From Salinivirgaceae bacterium (GTDB lineage: Bacteria > Bacteroidota > Bacteroidia > Bacteroidales > Salinivirgaceae), in the NCBI GenBank assembly GCA_027858775.1, contig JAQICA010000289.1, forward strand, positions 1-54,266: 54,266 bases of DNA, written 5' to 3'. Position numbers and translations under genes: made by a program. Under the pieces are notes generated by a model that was not told the origin of the DNA, ran no database searches, and was given only the letters and a program-made list of their open reading frames with translations. Below, piece by piece: positions 7,694 through 14,780 of this stretch. Positions within the stretch are counted from its first letter, which is position 1; each line of letters begins with the position of its first letter.

Positions 7694-8932
7694 ATGAAAA
7701 AAGTCGATTTAAGTATAGATTTCTGTGGTGTAAAATGCGAAAACCCCTTCTTCTTGTCGTCTTCCCCTGTTGGGAACCATGCCGAAATGTGCGCCCGGGC
7801 TTTCGATGCCGGATGGGGCGGAATCGTGTACAAAACATTAAATATCGAGTCTTCATTCAAAATTGTAATGCCGTCTCCACGGTTAAACGCTTATCACTAT
7901 AACGATAAAAGGTTTGTTGGATTACAAAATGCCGAACAAATTACCGATAGAAATATTGCTGATAATATTGAAGATATCAAAAACCTTAAAAAAAATTACC
8001 CGACTAAGGTGTTGGTATCAAGTATTATGGGGTTTAATGATGACGATTGGCGCACGCTGGCAAAAATGTCGGAAGATGCCGGTGCCGATATGCTGGAGCT
8101 TAACTTTTCGTGCCCGCAAATGGCTCGAAAAGACGCAGGCCACAGGATAGGTCAGGATTTTAATGCCGTAACTCACTTTACCGAAGTAGTTAAAAAGAAT
8201 ACAAATTTACCGGTAATGGCCAAATTGACCCCGAATATTACCGATATGATTCCCGTAGCCCAATGTGCAAAAGATGGTGGTGCCGATGCCATTGCTGCCA
8301 TAAATACCGTTCGCGCAATTACCGATGTGGATATCAATAACTTTACTCCTTTACCCAATATTCATGGTCATTCAGGCATAACCGGATTTTCTGGCGCTGC
8401 TGTTAAACCTATCGGCTTGCGGTTTGTATCAGAATTATTCAACTCCCCCACATTAAAACTTCCAATTTCTGCCATCGGAGGAATAGAAACATGGGTTGAT
8501 GCACTGCATTATTTACTGCTGGGTGGCCGAACATTGCAAGTTACAACTGCAATTATGCGTTATGGTTACCGAATAGTTGAAGATTTGATCGAGGGACTGA
8601 GTGATTTTATGATAGAACGAAACATTCTTACGATTGATGAACTCGTTGGTAAAGCCGCAGGTAAACTTATCGATCCTTCTGACTTTAGTACACGTTTTCA
8701 AGTTGTATCGCAAATAGATGAAAATAAATGTATCGGGTGTGGTCAATGTTTTATCTCATGTCAAGATGGAGGGAATCAAGCCATTAAATTCGATTCAGAA
8801 ACAAGAAAAGCGGAAGTAGATGAATCGCGATGTGTTGGCTGTTTACTTTGCAAACATGTATGTCCGGTTTGGGATTGTGTTTCACACAAAGAGGTCGATA
8901 CCCAATCAGAAAAGCATGCCGCCATATTTTAA
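7694..8932 (+). CDS. preA: NADH-dependent dihydropyrimidine dehydrogenase subunit PreA-like
   Basis: A 412-residue protein. Residues 1-310 form a dihydroorotate-dehydrogenase-type FMN barrel (SSSPVGNHAEMCARAFDAGWGG, ELNFSCPQMARKD, KLTPNITDM, LQVTTAIMRYGYRIVEDL). The C-terminus carries two [4Fe-4S] sites, CIGCGQCFISC and CVGCLLCKHVCPVWDC. The layout and motifs are those of E. coli PreA, the uracil/thymine reductase subunit partnered by PreT. The position of the DPD active-site cysteine reads RIGQ here. No hydantoinase or other pyrimidine-breakdown gene is nearby, so an alternative substrate or an electron-balancing role beside the hydrogenases is possible. Confidence 0.87.
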   Translation: MKKVDLSIDFCGVKCENPFFLSSSPVGNHAEMCARAFDAGWGGIVYKTLNIESSFKIVMPSPRLNAYHYNDKRFVGLQNAEQITDRNIADNIEDIKNLKKNYPTKVLVSSIMGFNDDDWRTLAKMSEDAGADMLELNFSCPQMARKDAGHRIGQDFNAVTHFTEVVKKNTNLPVMAKLTPNITDMIPVAQCAKDGGADAIAAINTVRAITDVDINNFTPLPNIHGHSGITGFSGAAVKPIGLRFVSELFNSPTLKLPISAIGGIETWVDALHYLLLGGRTLQVTTAIMRYGYRIVEDLIEGLSDFMIERNILTIDELVGKAAGKLIDPSDFSTRFQVVSQIDENKCIGCGQCFISCQDGGNQAIKFDSETRKAEVDESRCVGCLLCKHVCPVWDCVSHKEVDTQSEKHAAIF

Positions 8933-8977
8933 ATCCGATACCAAGGTTGTTTTTTTTGCCTGCGAATTTTGATTAAC

Positions 8978-9004
8978 ACCTGCCGTAAATGCTATACGGC
9001 AGGT
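8978..9004. terminator. Hairpin after preA, terminator-like but without a T-run
   Basis: A perfect 10-bp stem, ACCTGCCGTA and TACGGCAGGT, with a 7-base loop. No T tract follows on the + strand, so intrinsic termination is uncertain. It may instead be an mRNA 3'-end stabilising structure. Confidence 0.45.
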
Positions 9005-9181
9005 AATGGTATTGCGCTACCGGGAAAATAAAAAAGCAAACTTGACGAATTTATAAGATTGTGGAAAACCGTTGATTTTTAAAGCGTTACTCTACATGAA
9101 TGCTGTACATGCAATCTTGGCATTGTTGGTGGGTATTTCATTTAATTTTTGTAGTTTTACTGCCCTCAAAACTTAACTACT

Positions 9182-9907
9182 ATGCGATATTTGCGAAATT
9201 TTGGAATCTTTGCAGCCGCCTGGATTGTGGCCATGCTCATTTTTACCATTGCTTACGGAGTAAAGGATAAATCATTGTACATGCTGTATTTTAGTGTTCC
9301 TGCGCTATTCTTAGGAGTAATAGGAGCTGCGGCTACAGCAGGCGAACACGTTTTTCGTCCAAATCGCAAACTCAATTGGTTGTGGATAGTAGGAATGTTG
9401 GCTGCCGATCAGGCCATTAAAATATATTTGTTTGGACTCGAATGGCAAACCCTGCGTATTCCGCTCATCGACCCGGTTTTTTATATTTCACCATCGCATA
9501 ATACCGCCGGCTCCTACTTGTGGGTATTGTTGGGTCTTGACAATGTGCCAAAGTGGCCACACGTAATTTTTGTAGCCATTTTAGCTTTTATTCTATTCGA
9601 ATATTGGAGGTTTTACACCGAAAAACGACCACTCTCCTTTTGGGGAAAAGGCTTTGTGCATCTATTTTTAGTTGGGGCTTTCGCCAATGCTATTGATAAT
9701 ATTTTCCATGGTGGATCGCTCGATTATATCACCATCAGACCATTTTACACCTTCGACCTGAAAGATTTATTTATTACAATGGCTGAGCTTTTTGCCCTGG
9801 TCGAAGTTATTAATCAAAAATTGTATAAAAACTCGCACGATATTCAGGGCTTCGACTTCAAATTCATTCGCAACGATGTTAAATCTTGGTTTGTTAAAAC
9901 GAAGTAA
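9182..9907 (+). CDS. Signal peptidase II (LspA)-like membrane protein
   Basis: A 241-residue multi-pass membrane protein. It has about two extra N-terminal membrane segments, then an LspA-like core. Recognisable blocks are MLAADQAIK (as in LspA's D-x-x-T/K helix), SPSHNTAGSYLW (as in the N-T-G-A-x-F loop), FANAIDNIFHGGSLDYI (as in N-x-x-D-R) and FDLKDLFI (as in F-N-x-A-D). Both catalytic aspartates therefore have plausible counterparts, although the motifs deviate. It may be a diverged lipoprotein signal peptidase paralogue rather than the housekeeping enzyme, which is usually about 160-200 residues. It stands alone between preA and the sensory hydrogenase operon. Confidence 0.7.
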   Translation: MRYLRNFGIFAAAWIVAMLIFTIAYGVKDKSLYMLYFSVPALFLGVIGAAATAGEHVFRPNRKLNWLWIVGMLAADQAIKIYLFGLEWQTLRIPLIDPVFYISPSHNTAGSYLWVLLGLDNVPKWPHVIFVAILAFILFEYWRFYTEKRPLSFWGKGFVHLFLVGAFANAIDNIFHGGSLDYITIRPFYTFDLKDLFITMAELFALVEVINQKLYKNSHDIQGFDFKFIRNDVKSWFVKTK

Positions 9908-10015
9908 TAGTTTTCAGGTCATCGTCATTAACCTTTCTAAAAGCAGAAACCGTATTCTTTTCTGAGCTTTGAAAAAAAACATTTCTACATCAGCGAAAGC
10001 GAGCTATATCATTTT

Positions 10016-10052
10016 TTTATTGCATTAAAATGCCGATATTTAATGCAATAAA
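10016..10052. promoter_or_regulatory. 14-bp perfect inverted repeat before the sensory hydrogenase operon
   Basis: TTTATTGCATTAAA (10016-10029) and TTTAATGCAATAAA (10039-10052) are separated by nine bases. The site lies 43 bases before the ATG at 10095, and a TTTG box follows at 10055-10058. It could be an operator for the operon or a bidirectional hairpin that also ends transcription from the LspA-like gene. The downstream bases are not a clean T tract, so I favour an operator or leader element. Confidence 0.55.
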
Positions 10053-10094
10053 ATTTGTTTGTTACAGTGTGGAAACACTATAAAGCATGCTATT

Positions 10095-10349
10095 ATGTTG
10101 GAGAAAAAAGAAATTACAATCTGTCTGGGAAGCTCGTGCTTCGCCAGAGGCAATAAAAAAACCCTTCAGGTAATTCAAAAATTTATAAAAGACCATAAGC
10201 TCGAAGATTCTGTATTCTTTCATGGTGGGCATTGCTTTGGTCATTGTGCGCAGGCACCAATATTAAAAATCGATAAACGCATTTACGAGCAAGTCGACCA
10301 TATGAACGTTATCGATATTTTGAGCGATGAGTTTGAAGGTTATTATTAA
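10095..10349 (+). CDS. Small NuoE-like [2Fe-2S] thioredoxin-fold ferredoxin
   Basis: An 84-residue protein equal to the C-terminal cluster domain of NuoE/HydC. It has the four expected cysteines as CLGSSC (near residue 10) and HCFGHC (near residue 51). A TTG at 10059 would add 12 residues of unusual composition, so I chose ATG 10095, which starts the conserved region directly. It lies 27 bases before the sensory hydrogenase gene and is probably its electron partner, or a sensor of NADH/ferredoxin redox state. Stand-alone NuoE-like proteins beside PAS-type [FeFe] hydrogenases are known in anaerobes. Confidence 0.85.
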   Translation: MLEKKEITICLGSSCFARGNKKTLQVIQKFIKDHKLEDSVFFHGGHCFGHCAQAPILKIDKRIYEQVDHMNVIDILSDEFEGYY

Positions 10350-10376
10350 TGTAAAATGCACTAACAGTTTATTGAT

Positions 10377-12227
10377 ATGCAAATTGTAAAAACCATAAAA
10401 GATAAATGTAAGCTTTGCTACGCATGTATTAAAGTTTGTCCTTCCGATGCAATAAAAGTTACCGATGGCCATGCAAAAATAATTCCCGAGCGCTGTATTG
10501 CTTGTGGTAGTTGTTACCGCGTGTGTCCGTACGATGCTATTGAATATTTAGATGGGAAAAAAACTGTGCGCGGTTTTCTGCAAAGCGATGAAGAGGTAAT
10601 AGCCATTTGTGCGCCAAGTATTTCCGGTGAATTTAATGATATTACCAACTATCGCAGTTTTGTGGGGATGATAAAGGCTCTTGGTTTTACCCGTGTATGC
10701 GAGGTGTCCTTCGGTTCCGACCTTATTGGTTTGGAGTATCGCAACATGTTCGATAATTTTAAAGGGAAATATTTCATTACGGCCAATTGTCCGGCAGTCG
10801 TAAATTATGTTGAAATGTTGCATCCCGATTTACTCGATAATATGGCTCCGCTTGTTTCACCGATGGTGGCAACTAGTGCGGTAGTTCGACAAAAATATGG
10901 CAAACACGTACGAGTGGTCTACATTGGGCCGTGTATTGCAGCAAAAGACGAAGCCAAAAAGTTTGATGAGGATAGCCGCATCGATGTGGTGCTCACATTT
11001 GTAGAGCTACGCCAAATGTTTAAAGATGCCGGAGTGAACGAAAATAATGTGGAGTATGCCGATTTCGATCCACCTATTGGTGGAAAAGGTTCACTTTTCC
11101 CTATTAGTCGCGGAATGTTTCAGGCGGTTGGAATAAACGAAAACCTCCTCACAGGTCGGTTGATAGATACCAACGGAAGTGGTAATGTGAAGGATGCTCT
11201 GGAGGAGTTTGAGCAATTTACCGAACTAAAACAACATTTGGATCTCTTCCATTGCGATGGTAGTTGCATTATGGGACCCGGAACATCCAAAGGGAGTAAG
11301 AAGTTTTTAAGGCGTTCATTGGTAATTAATTATACTAAAAAGCGACTGACGAGTTGGGATAAAAGTGAGTGGGATAATAACGTGAACGAATACCAAGCCC
11401 TGCCATTTAAACGCAAATTTGAGAATAGAGATATTCGCCAACCCGAACCACCGGAAGAGGAAGTGCAAGAGGTGCTACAAAAATTAGGTAAAGATGCTCT
11501 AGAAGGTGAAGGGGGCTGTGGTTCTTGTGGGTACGATTCGTGCCGGGATTTTGCTGTGGCTGTGTGTAATGGCCATGCCCGACTCGAAATGTGCCATACC
11601 TATGCTATTCAAAACAAAAAAGATTATATTAAACGATTGAAGTTGGCTAACGAAAAACTGGCCAATACAAAAAATGCGCTGAAGGATTCTGAATCGCACG
11701 CCCAAATTGAGAAAGCAAAGCTGCAGGAGCTTTCTATTGCAACAAAAGAGATGTTCAATAACCTGAAGGCTGGAATTGTTATTGCCGACGATCAGCAAAA
11801 AATTGTACTTTCAAATGACTCTTTCATTGAGCTGTTAGGCGATGATGCAAAAGAAATTAGCGATGTGGTACCCGGTTTGGTAGGTGCATCGCTTGAAACG
11901 CTTGTGCCACCAAATATTCTGAATTTCTTTTCTTATGTACTGGAAAACAATAATTTAGTCGACAATAAAGATATTCATTTGAATAATAAGCTGTTAAATA
12001 TTTCTGTTTTTCCCATCGAAAAACATCGCATTGTAGGTGCAGTCTTCCGCAATATGTATGCCCCTGAAGTACAGCGCGAAGAAATTGTTAGTCGCATAAC
12101 CGAAGTTATTGAACGTAACCTGAACATGGTACAAAAAATTGGATTTTTGCTGGGCGAAGGCGCCTCCGAAACCGAACGCATGCTTAACTCCATAATTGAA
12201 TCCTACCAAAAAAATAAAACACGATAG
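10377..12227 (+). CDS. hydS: Sensory-type (group C-like) [FeFe] hydrogenase with PAS domain
   Basis: A 616-residue protein. Residues 11-21 and 40-50 form two [4Fe-4S] ferredoxin sites. Residues 75-330 form an H-cluster domain with reduced motifs: TANCPAV (C138), GPCIAAKDE (C186) and CDGSC (C293, C297). The residue before C138 is Asn instead of the proton-transfer Cys of catalytic enzymes. Next is a four-cysteine Fe-S module, CGSCGYDSC…C (about 382-405), then a coiled linker, a PAS domain (about 455-570) and a helical tail. This layout matches putative H2-sensing [FeFe] hydrogenases. It probably reports H2 or redox state to the adjacent phosphatase, whose ATG follows two bases after its stop. 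Confidence 0.9.
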   Translation: MQIVKTIKDKCKLCYACIKVCPSDAIKVTDGHAKIIPERCIACGSCYRVCPYDAIEYLDGKKTVRGFLQSDEEVIAICAPSISGEFNDITNYRSFVGMIKALGFTRVCEVSFGSDLIGLEYRNMFDNFKGKYFITANCPAVVNYVEMLHPDLLDNMAPLVSPMVATSAVVRQKYGKHVRVVYIGPCIAAKDEAKKFDEDSRIDVVLTFVELRQMFKDAGVNENNVEYADFDPPIGGKGSLFPISRGMFQAVGINENLLTGRLIDTNGSGNVKDALEEFEQFTELKQHLDLFHCDGSCIMGPGTSKGSKKFLRRSLVINYTKKRLTSWDKSEWDNNVNEYQALPFKRKFENRDIRQPEPPEEEVQEVLQKLGKDALEGEGGCGSCGYDSCRDFAVAVCNGHARLEMCHTYAIQNKKDYIKRLKLANEKLANTKNALKDSESHAQIEKAKLQELSIATKEMFNNLKAGIVIADDQQKIVLSNDSFIELLGDDAKEISDVVPGLVGASLETLVPPNILNFFSYVLENNNLVDNKDIHLNNKLLNISVFPIEKHRIVGAVFRNMYAPEVQREEIVSRITEVIERNLNMVQKIGFLLGEGASETERMLNSIIESYQKNKTR

Positions 12228-12229
12228 GT

Positions 12230-13411
12230 ATGAATGATTTTTATACAGAGGTTAATTGCCAACAGCGAAATCATGAGGGAGAACGCATTTGTGGCGACGT
12301 GTTTATTTCTAAAAGGGTACGCGAGGAGCGAAGAACCATTGTCGTTTTATCTGATGGTATGGGGCATGGCGTAAAAGCCAATATGTTGGCTACACTTACT
12401 GCCACCATGGCGGTGAATTTTACACGCGAACATAAAGATTTTCAAACCATTGCCGAGATTATTATGAATACACTGCCGGTATGCAGTGTAAGAAATATAA
12501 GCTATTCTACATTCACAATTGTAGATGTGGAAGATTCCGGTACGGTGAGTATTTTGGAGTACGATAATCCGCAGTGTGTTGTTATGCGGGGGAGTAAAAT
12601 TTATGATCCGGGCTGGAAGAAGATAGTGATGGAGAGTGAACAGAATAAAGGAAAAGAACTACATGCTGTAAAATTCAGACCCCAAAAAGAAGATCGTATC
12701 ATATTTTGGTCAGATGGCATTATTCAGTCGGGACTGGGTTCACCCAAATACCCTTTCGGGTGGGGAGTAGACGCTGCAACAGAGTTTGTTCAGATGATTG
12801 TGCGTAAAGACCCGTTCATATCGGCACGCAAACTTGCCCAGCGTGTACTTAACATGGGAGTGATGAACGATAATTATGTGTCGAAAGATGATACTAGCTG
12901 TGGTGCCATATATTTCCGTGAACCACGCAAACTATTGATTTCTACCGGGCCACCGTACGAAATGAGTCGAGATATTGAATTAGCCATGAGTATTCATCAG
13001 TTTGAAGGAAAAAAAATAATTTGTGGTGCCACCACTGCGGAAATCATTGCCCGTGAATTGGGACGCAAAATTGAGGACGAGTTTGAGTTTCACGATCCAG
13101 ACCTTCCTCCAGTGAGCCACATGCAAGGGGTCGACCTTATTACAGAAGGGATTCTTACACTAAGTAAAGTATATAATATTCTTAATGGCTACAGCAATAA
13201 TACAGCGCTAGGCAAAGGGCCTGCCGATTTAATTGTGAAAATGTTACTGGAATCCGATGAGATAAATATTATTATTGGCACAAAAATAAATGTTGCCCAT
13301 CAGGATCCCACTTTGCCCATTGAACTCGAAATTCGGCGAACCGTTGTCAAGCGGGTTGCACGGGTGTTAGAGGAAAAGTTTTTAAAAGAAGTTGCTTTAA
13401 AATATATTTAA
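12230..13411 (+). CDS. SpoIIE/PP2C-type serine phosphatase coupled to the sensory hydrogenase
   Basis: A 393-residue protein. The PP2C/SpoIIE domain (about residues 10-235) has its metal-binding aspartates in VVLSDGMGHG (D41), FWSDGI and DDTSCGAI. The C-terminal 150 residues form a separate conserved region (KKIICGATTAEIIARELGR, GVDLITEGILTLSK, INIIIGTKIN) that I do not recognise beyond its occurrence in this gene pair. Near-zero spacing from the sensory hydrogenase predicts co-translation and a common pathway. The likely role is dephosphorylating an anti-sigma-antagonist or another Ser/Thr-phosphorylated regulator when hydrogen or redox state changes. No target gene is in the window. Confidence 0.9.
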   Translation: MNDFYTEVNCQQRNHEGERICGDVFISKRVREERRTIVVLSDGMGHGVKANMLATLTATMAVNFTREHKDFQTIAEIIMNTLPVCSVRNISYSTFTIVDVEDSGTVSILEYDNPQCVVMRGSKIYDPGWKKIVMESEQNKGKELHAVKFRPQKEDRIIFWSDGIIQSGLGSPKYPFGWGVDAATEFVQMIVRKDPFISARKLAQRVLNMGVMNDNYVSKDDTSCGAIYFREPRKLLISTGPPYEMSRDIELAMSIHQFEGKKIICGATTAEIIARELGRKIEDEFEFHDPDLPPVSHMQGVDLITEGILTLSKVYNILNGYSNNTALGKGPADLIVKMLLESDEINIIIGTKINVAHQDPTLPIELEIRRTVVKRVARVLEEKFLKEVALKYI

Positions 13412-13429
13412 ACCTTAAACAATATTGCT

Positions 13430-13690
13430 ATGGAAAACCAAATCAGATTACTCGGAATTCTTGTGAAAGATAGACAACACGCTGCAACAAAAGTTCAGGA
13501 ACTGCTAACCAAATACGGATGCTCCATTAAAACCCGCTTGGGTATGCACGAGGCCACCGTCGATAAATGTGCTCCTCACGGACTAATTTTTCTGGAGCTG
13601 GCCGGTAAAGCCGACGAGATGTTAAAAATGGAGCAGGAGTTAAACAGTATTGAAAGTGTAGAGGCTAAAAATAATACATTTGACTTATAG
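13430..13690 (+). CDS. TM1266-type iron-only hydrogenase system regulator
   Basis: An 86-residue protein with the small ferredoxin-like/ACT-like fold of the TM1266 family. Recognisable parts are the start (RLLGILVKDRQHAATKVQELLTKYG), the middle (KTRLGMHEA) and the HGLIFLELAGK strand. The family recurs beside [FeFe] hydrogenase and maturase genes and is annotated as a putative regulator. It has no DNA-binding motif. Its place as the last gene of the sensory operon, 18 bases after the phosphatase, supports a hydrogenase-linked role. A terminator follows. Confidence 0.88.
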   Translation: MENQIRLLGILVKDRQHAATKVQELLTKYGCSIKTRLGMHEATVDKCAPHGLIFLELAGKADEMLKMEQELNSIESVEAKNNTFDL

Positions 13691-13706
13691 TATTGTTGTG
13701 AAATTT

Positions 13707-13754
13707 AATTATTGCGGCATATGGTTTAGTTACTTTATGCCGTAATTTTTGTTT
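13707..13754 (+). terminator. Terminator of the sensory hydrogenase operon
   Basis: ATTGCGGCATA (13711-13721) pairs with TATGCCGTAAT (13736-13746), with one G-T pair. A T-rich stretch follows, including five T in a row. It comes 17 bases after the TM1266-type gene. Confidence 0.7.
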
Positions 13755-13788
13755 TAGATAAACTTGTTATTATTATTTTGGTCAATCT

Positions 13789-14253
13789 ATGTGTAACATA
13801 AAACTGAACCTTCCTACTTTCGAAATCCGGCAACAAATATGCGACGGACGTGAGGAATTTTTTGATCTCGTTCGGCAAATATGGGTTCCCAACACACCGG
13901 AAGAATATGTGCGCCAACACCTGTTGCACTATCTGGTTGAACACTTGAAAGTGCCGCGCGGGTTGCTCGCTGTAGAAATGCCTATTAAGGTAAATGGAAT
14001 GGACAGGCGGTGCGATATTGTAGTTTATACTAATAGTGGTAAACCAAAAATGATAGTTGAATGCAAAGGCCCAACGATAAAAATCACTCAAAAAGCCGTG
14101 GATCAGGCAGGAAGTTATAATCTTACGCTAAAAACACCCTTCTTGCTTATTTCCAATGGTGTACAACATTACAGTTTTCATATTGATTATATGAAGCAAG
14201 AAACCCAAATGCTCGATTTTATTCCGGACTATACCTATTTGTTAAAGCACTGA
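13789..14253 (+). CDS. Orphan type I restriction HsdR N-terminal-like protein (PD-(D/E)xK fold)
   Basis: A 154-residue protein matching the HSDR_N domain that in HsdR carries the nuclease site. The nuclease-type signature is visible as RRCDIVVYTNSGKPKMIVECKGP (about residues 75-97). It holds the Asp and the E-x-K pair, followed by QAGSYNLTLKTPFLLISNG. There is no helicase part and no HsdM or HsdS nearby. Stand-alone copies of this domain are widespread in Bacteroidota, with unknown function. It should not be called a restriction enzyme. Its 3' end overlaps the 3' end of the convergent acetyltransferase gene by 19 bases. Confidence 0.8.
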   Translation: MCNIKLNLPTFEIRQQICDGREEFFDLVRQIWVPNTPEEYVRQHLLHYLVEHLKVPRGLLAVEMPIKVNGMDRRCDIVVYTNSGKPKMIVECKGPTIKITQKAVDQAGSYNLTLKTPFLLISNGVQHYSFHIDYMKQETQMLDFIPDYTYLLKH

Positions 14254-14768
14254 AGCGAGTATTCGTCCATCCATCCGTCCATGGTGCGTAGCCAGTCTTT
14301 TTTTATTCCACAAATTGTGAAGCCGGCTTTCTCGAAAAGCTCTAAACTGCCCGTATTTTCAGATCCTATGCCACAGTAAAGTTGCTTCATGTGTAAGTAA
14401 TCGAAGGCGTATTTTTTTAGAATTGTTAAGGCTTGTGTAGCATAGCCTTTGCCACGGTCATTTGCACTATTAATTAAAATTCCTACACCTGCCCGCTGAT
14501 GGAACGGATCGTATTCGAACAAATCGATAGTTCCTATTGGTTGGTTTCCTTCGTTGAGAACGATCATAAGCCGAAGCTGCTTAAGTTCAAAAATGTCTTT
14601 ACTTGCACTGAGCGCATATTGCTGTATCGTGTGATGCGAAAATGGCGTTAACGTATTTGAAACCTGCCAGTTTTCGGTGTTGTTTTCCCATTCGAAAATA
14701 ATGTTTGCATCTTCAGGTTCAACAGCTCTCAGGTGCAGTGTGTCGTTTGAAAGTAATGTGGTTTCCAT
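14235..14768 (-). CDS. GNAT acetyltransferase, RimJ/RimL-like
   Basis: A 177-residue GNAT-fold protein. The acetyl-CoA pyrophosphate-binding loop is NDRGKGYATQAL (about residues 103-114). It is followed by LYCGIGSENTGSLELFEKAGF, the usual RimJ/RimL C-terminal half. Such enzymes acetylate protein N-termini, amino acids or small amines; the substrate cannot be told here. It lies 12 bases after the PorE-like gene on the same strand, so the two are probably co-transcribed. Confidence 0.88.
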   Translation of the reverse strand: METTLLSNDTLHLRAVEPEDANIIFEWENNTENWQVSNTLTPFSHHTIQQYALSASKDIFELKQLRLMIVLNEGNQPIGTIDLFEYDPFHQRAGVGILINSANDRGKGYATQALTILKKYAFDYLHMKQLYCGIGSENTGSLELFEKAGFTICGIKKDWLRTMDGWMDEYSLQCFNK

Positions 14769-14780
14769 TTTTGTTTCGGT

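Noticed and set aside
7694-8932. Missing active-site cysteine in PreA as a sign of a new enzyme
   Set aside because: The DPD-type ACGQ site reads RIGQ here, but from memory E. coli PreA also lacks a Cys there (SDVGQ), so this is probably normal for bacterial PreA.
13789-14253. Restriction-modification system
   Set aside because: Only an isolated HsdR-N domain is present, without helicase, HsdM or HsdS; such orphans are common in the phylum.
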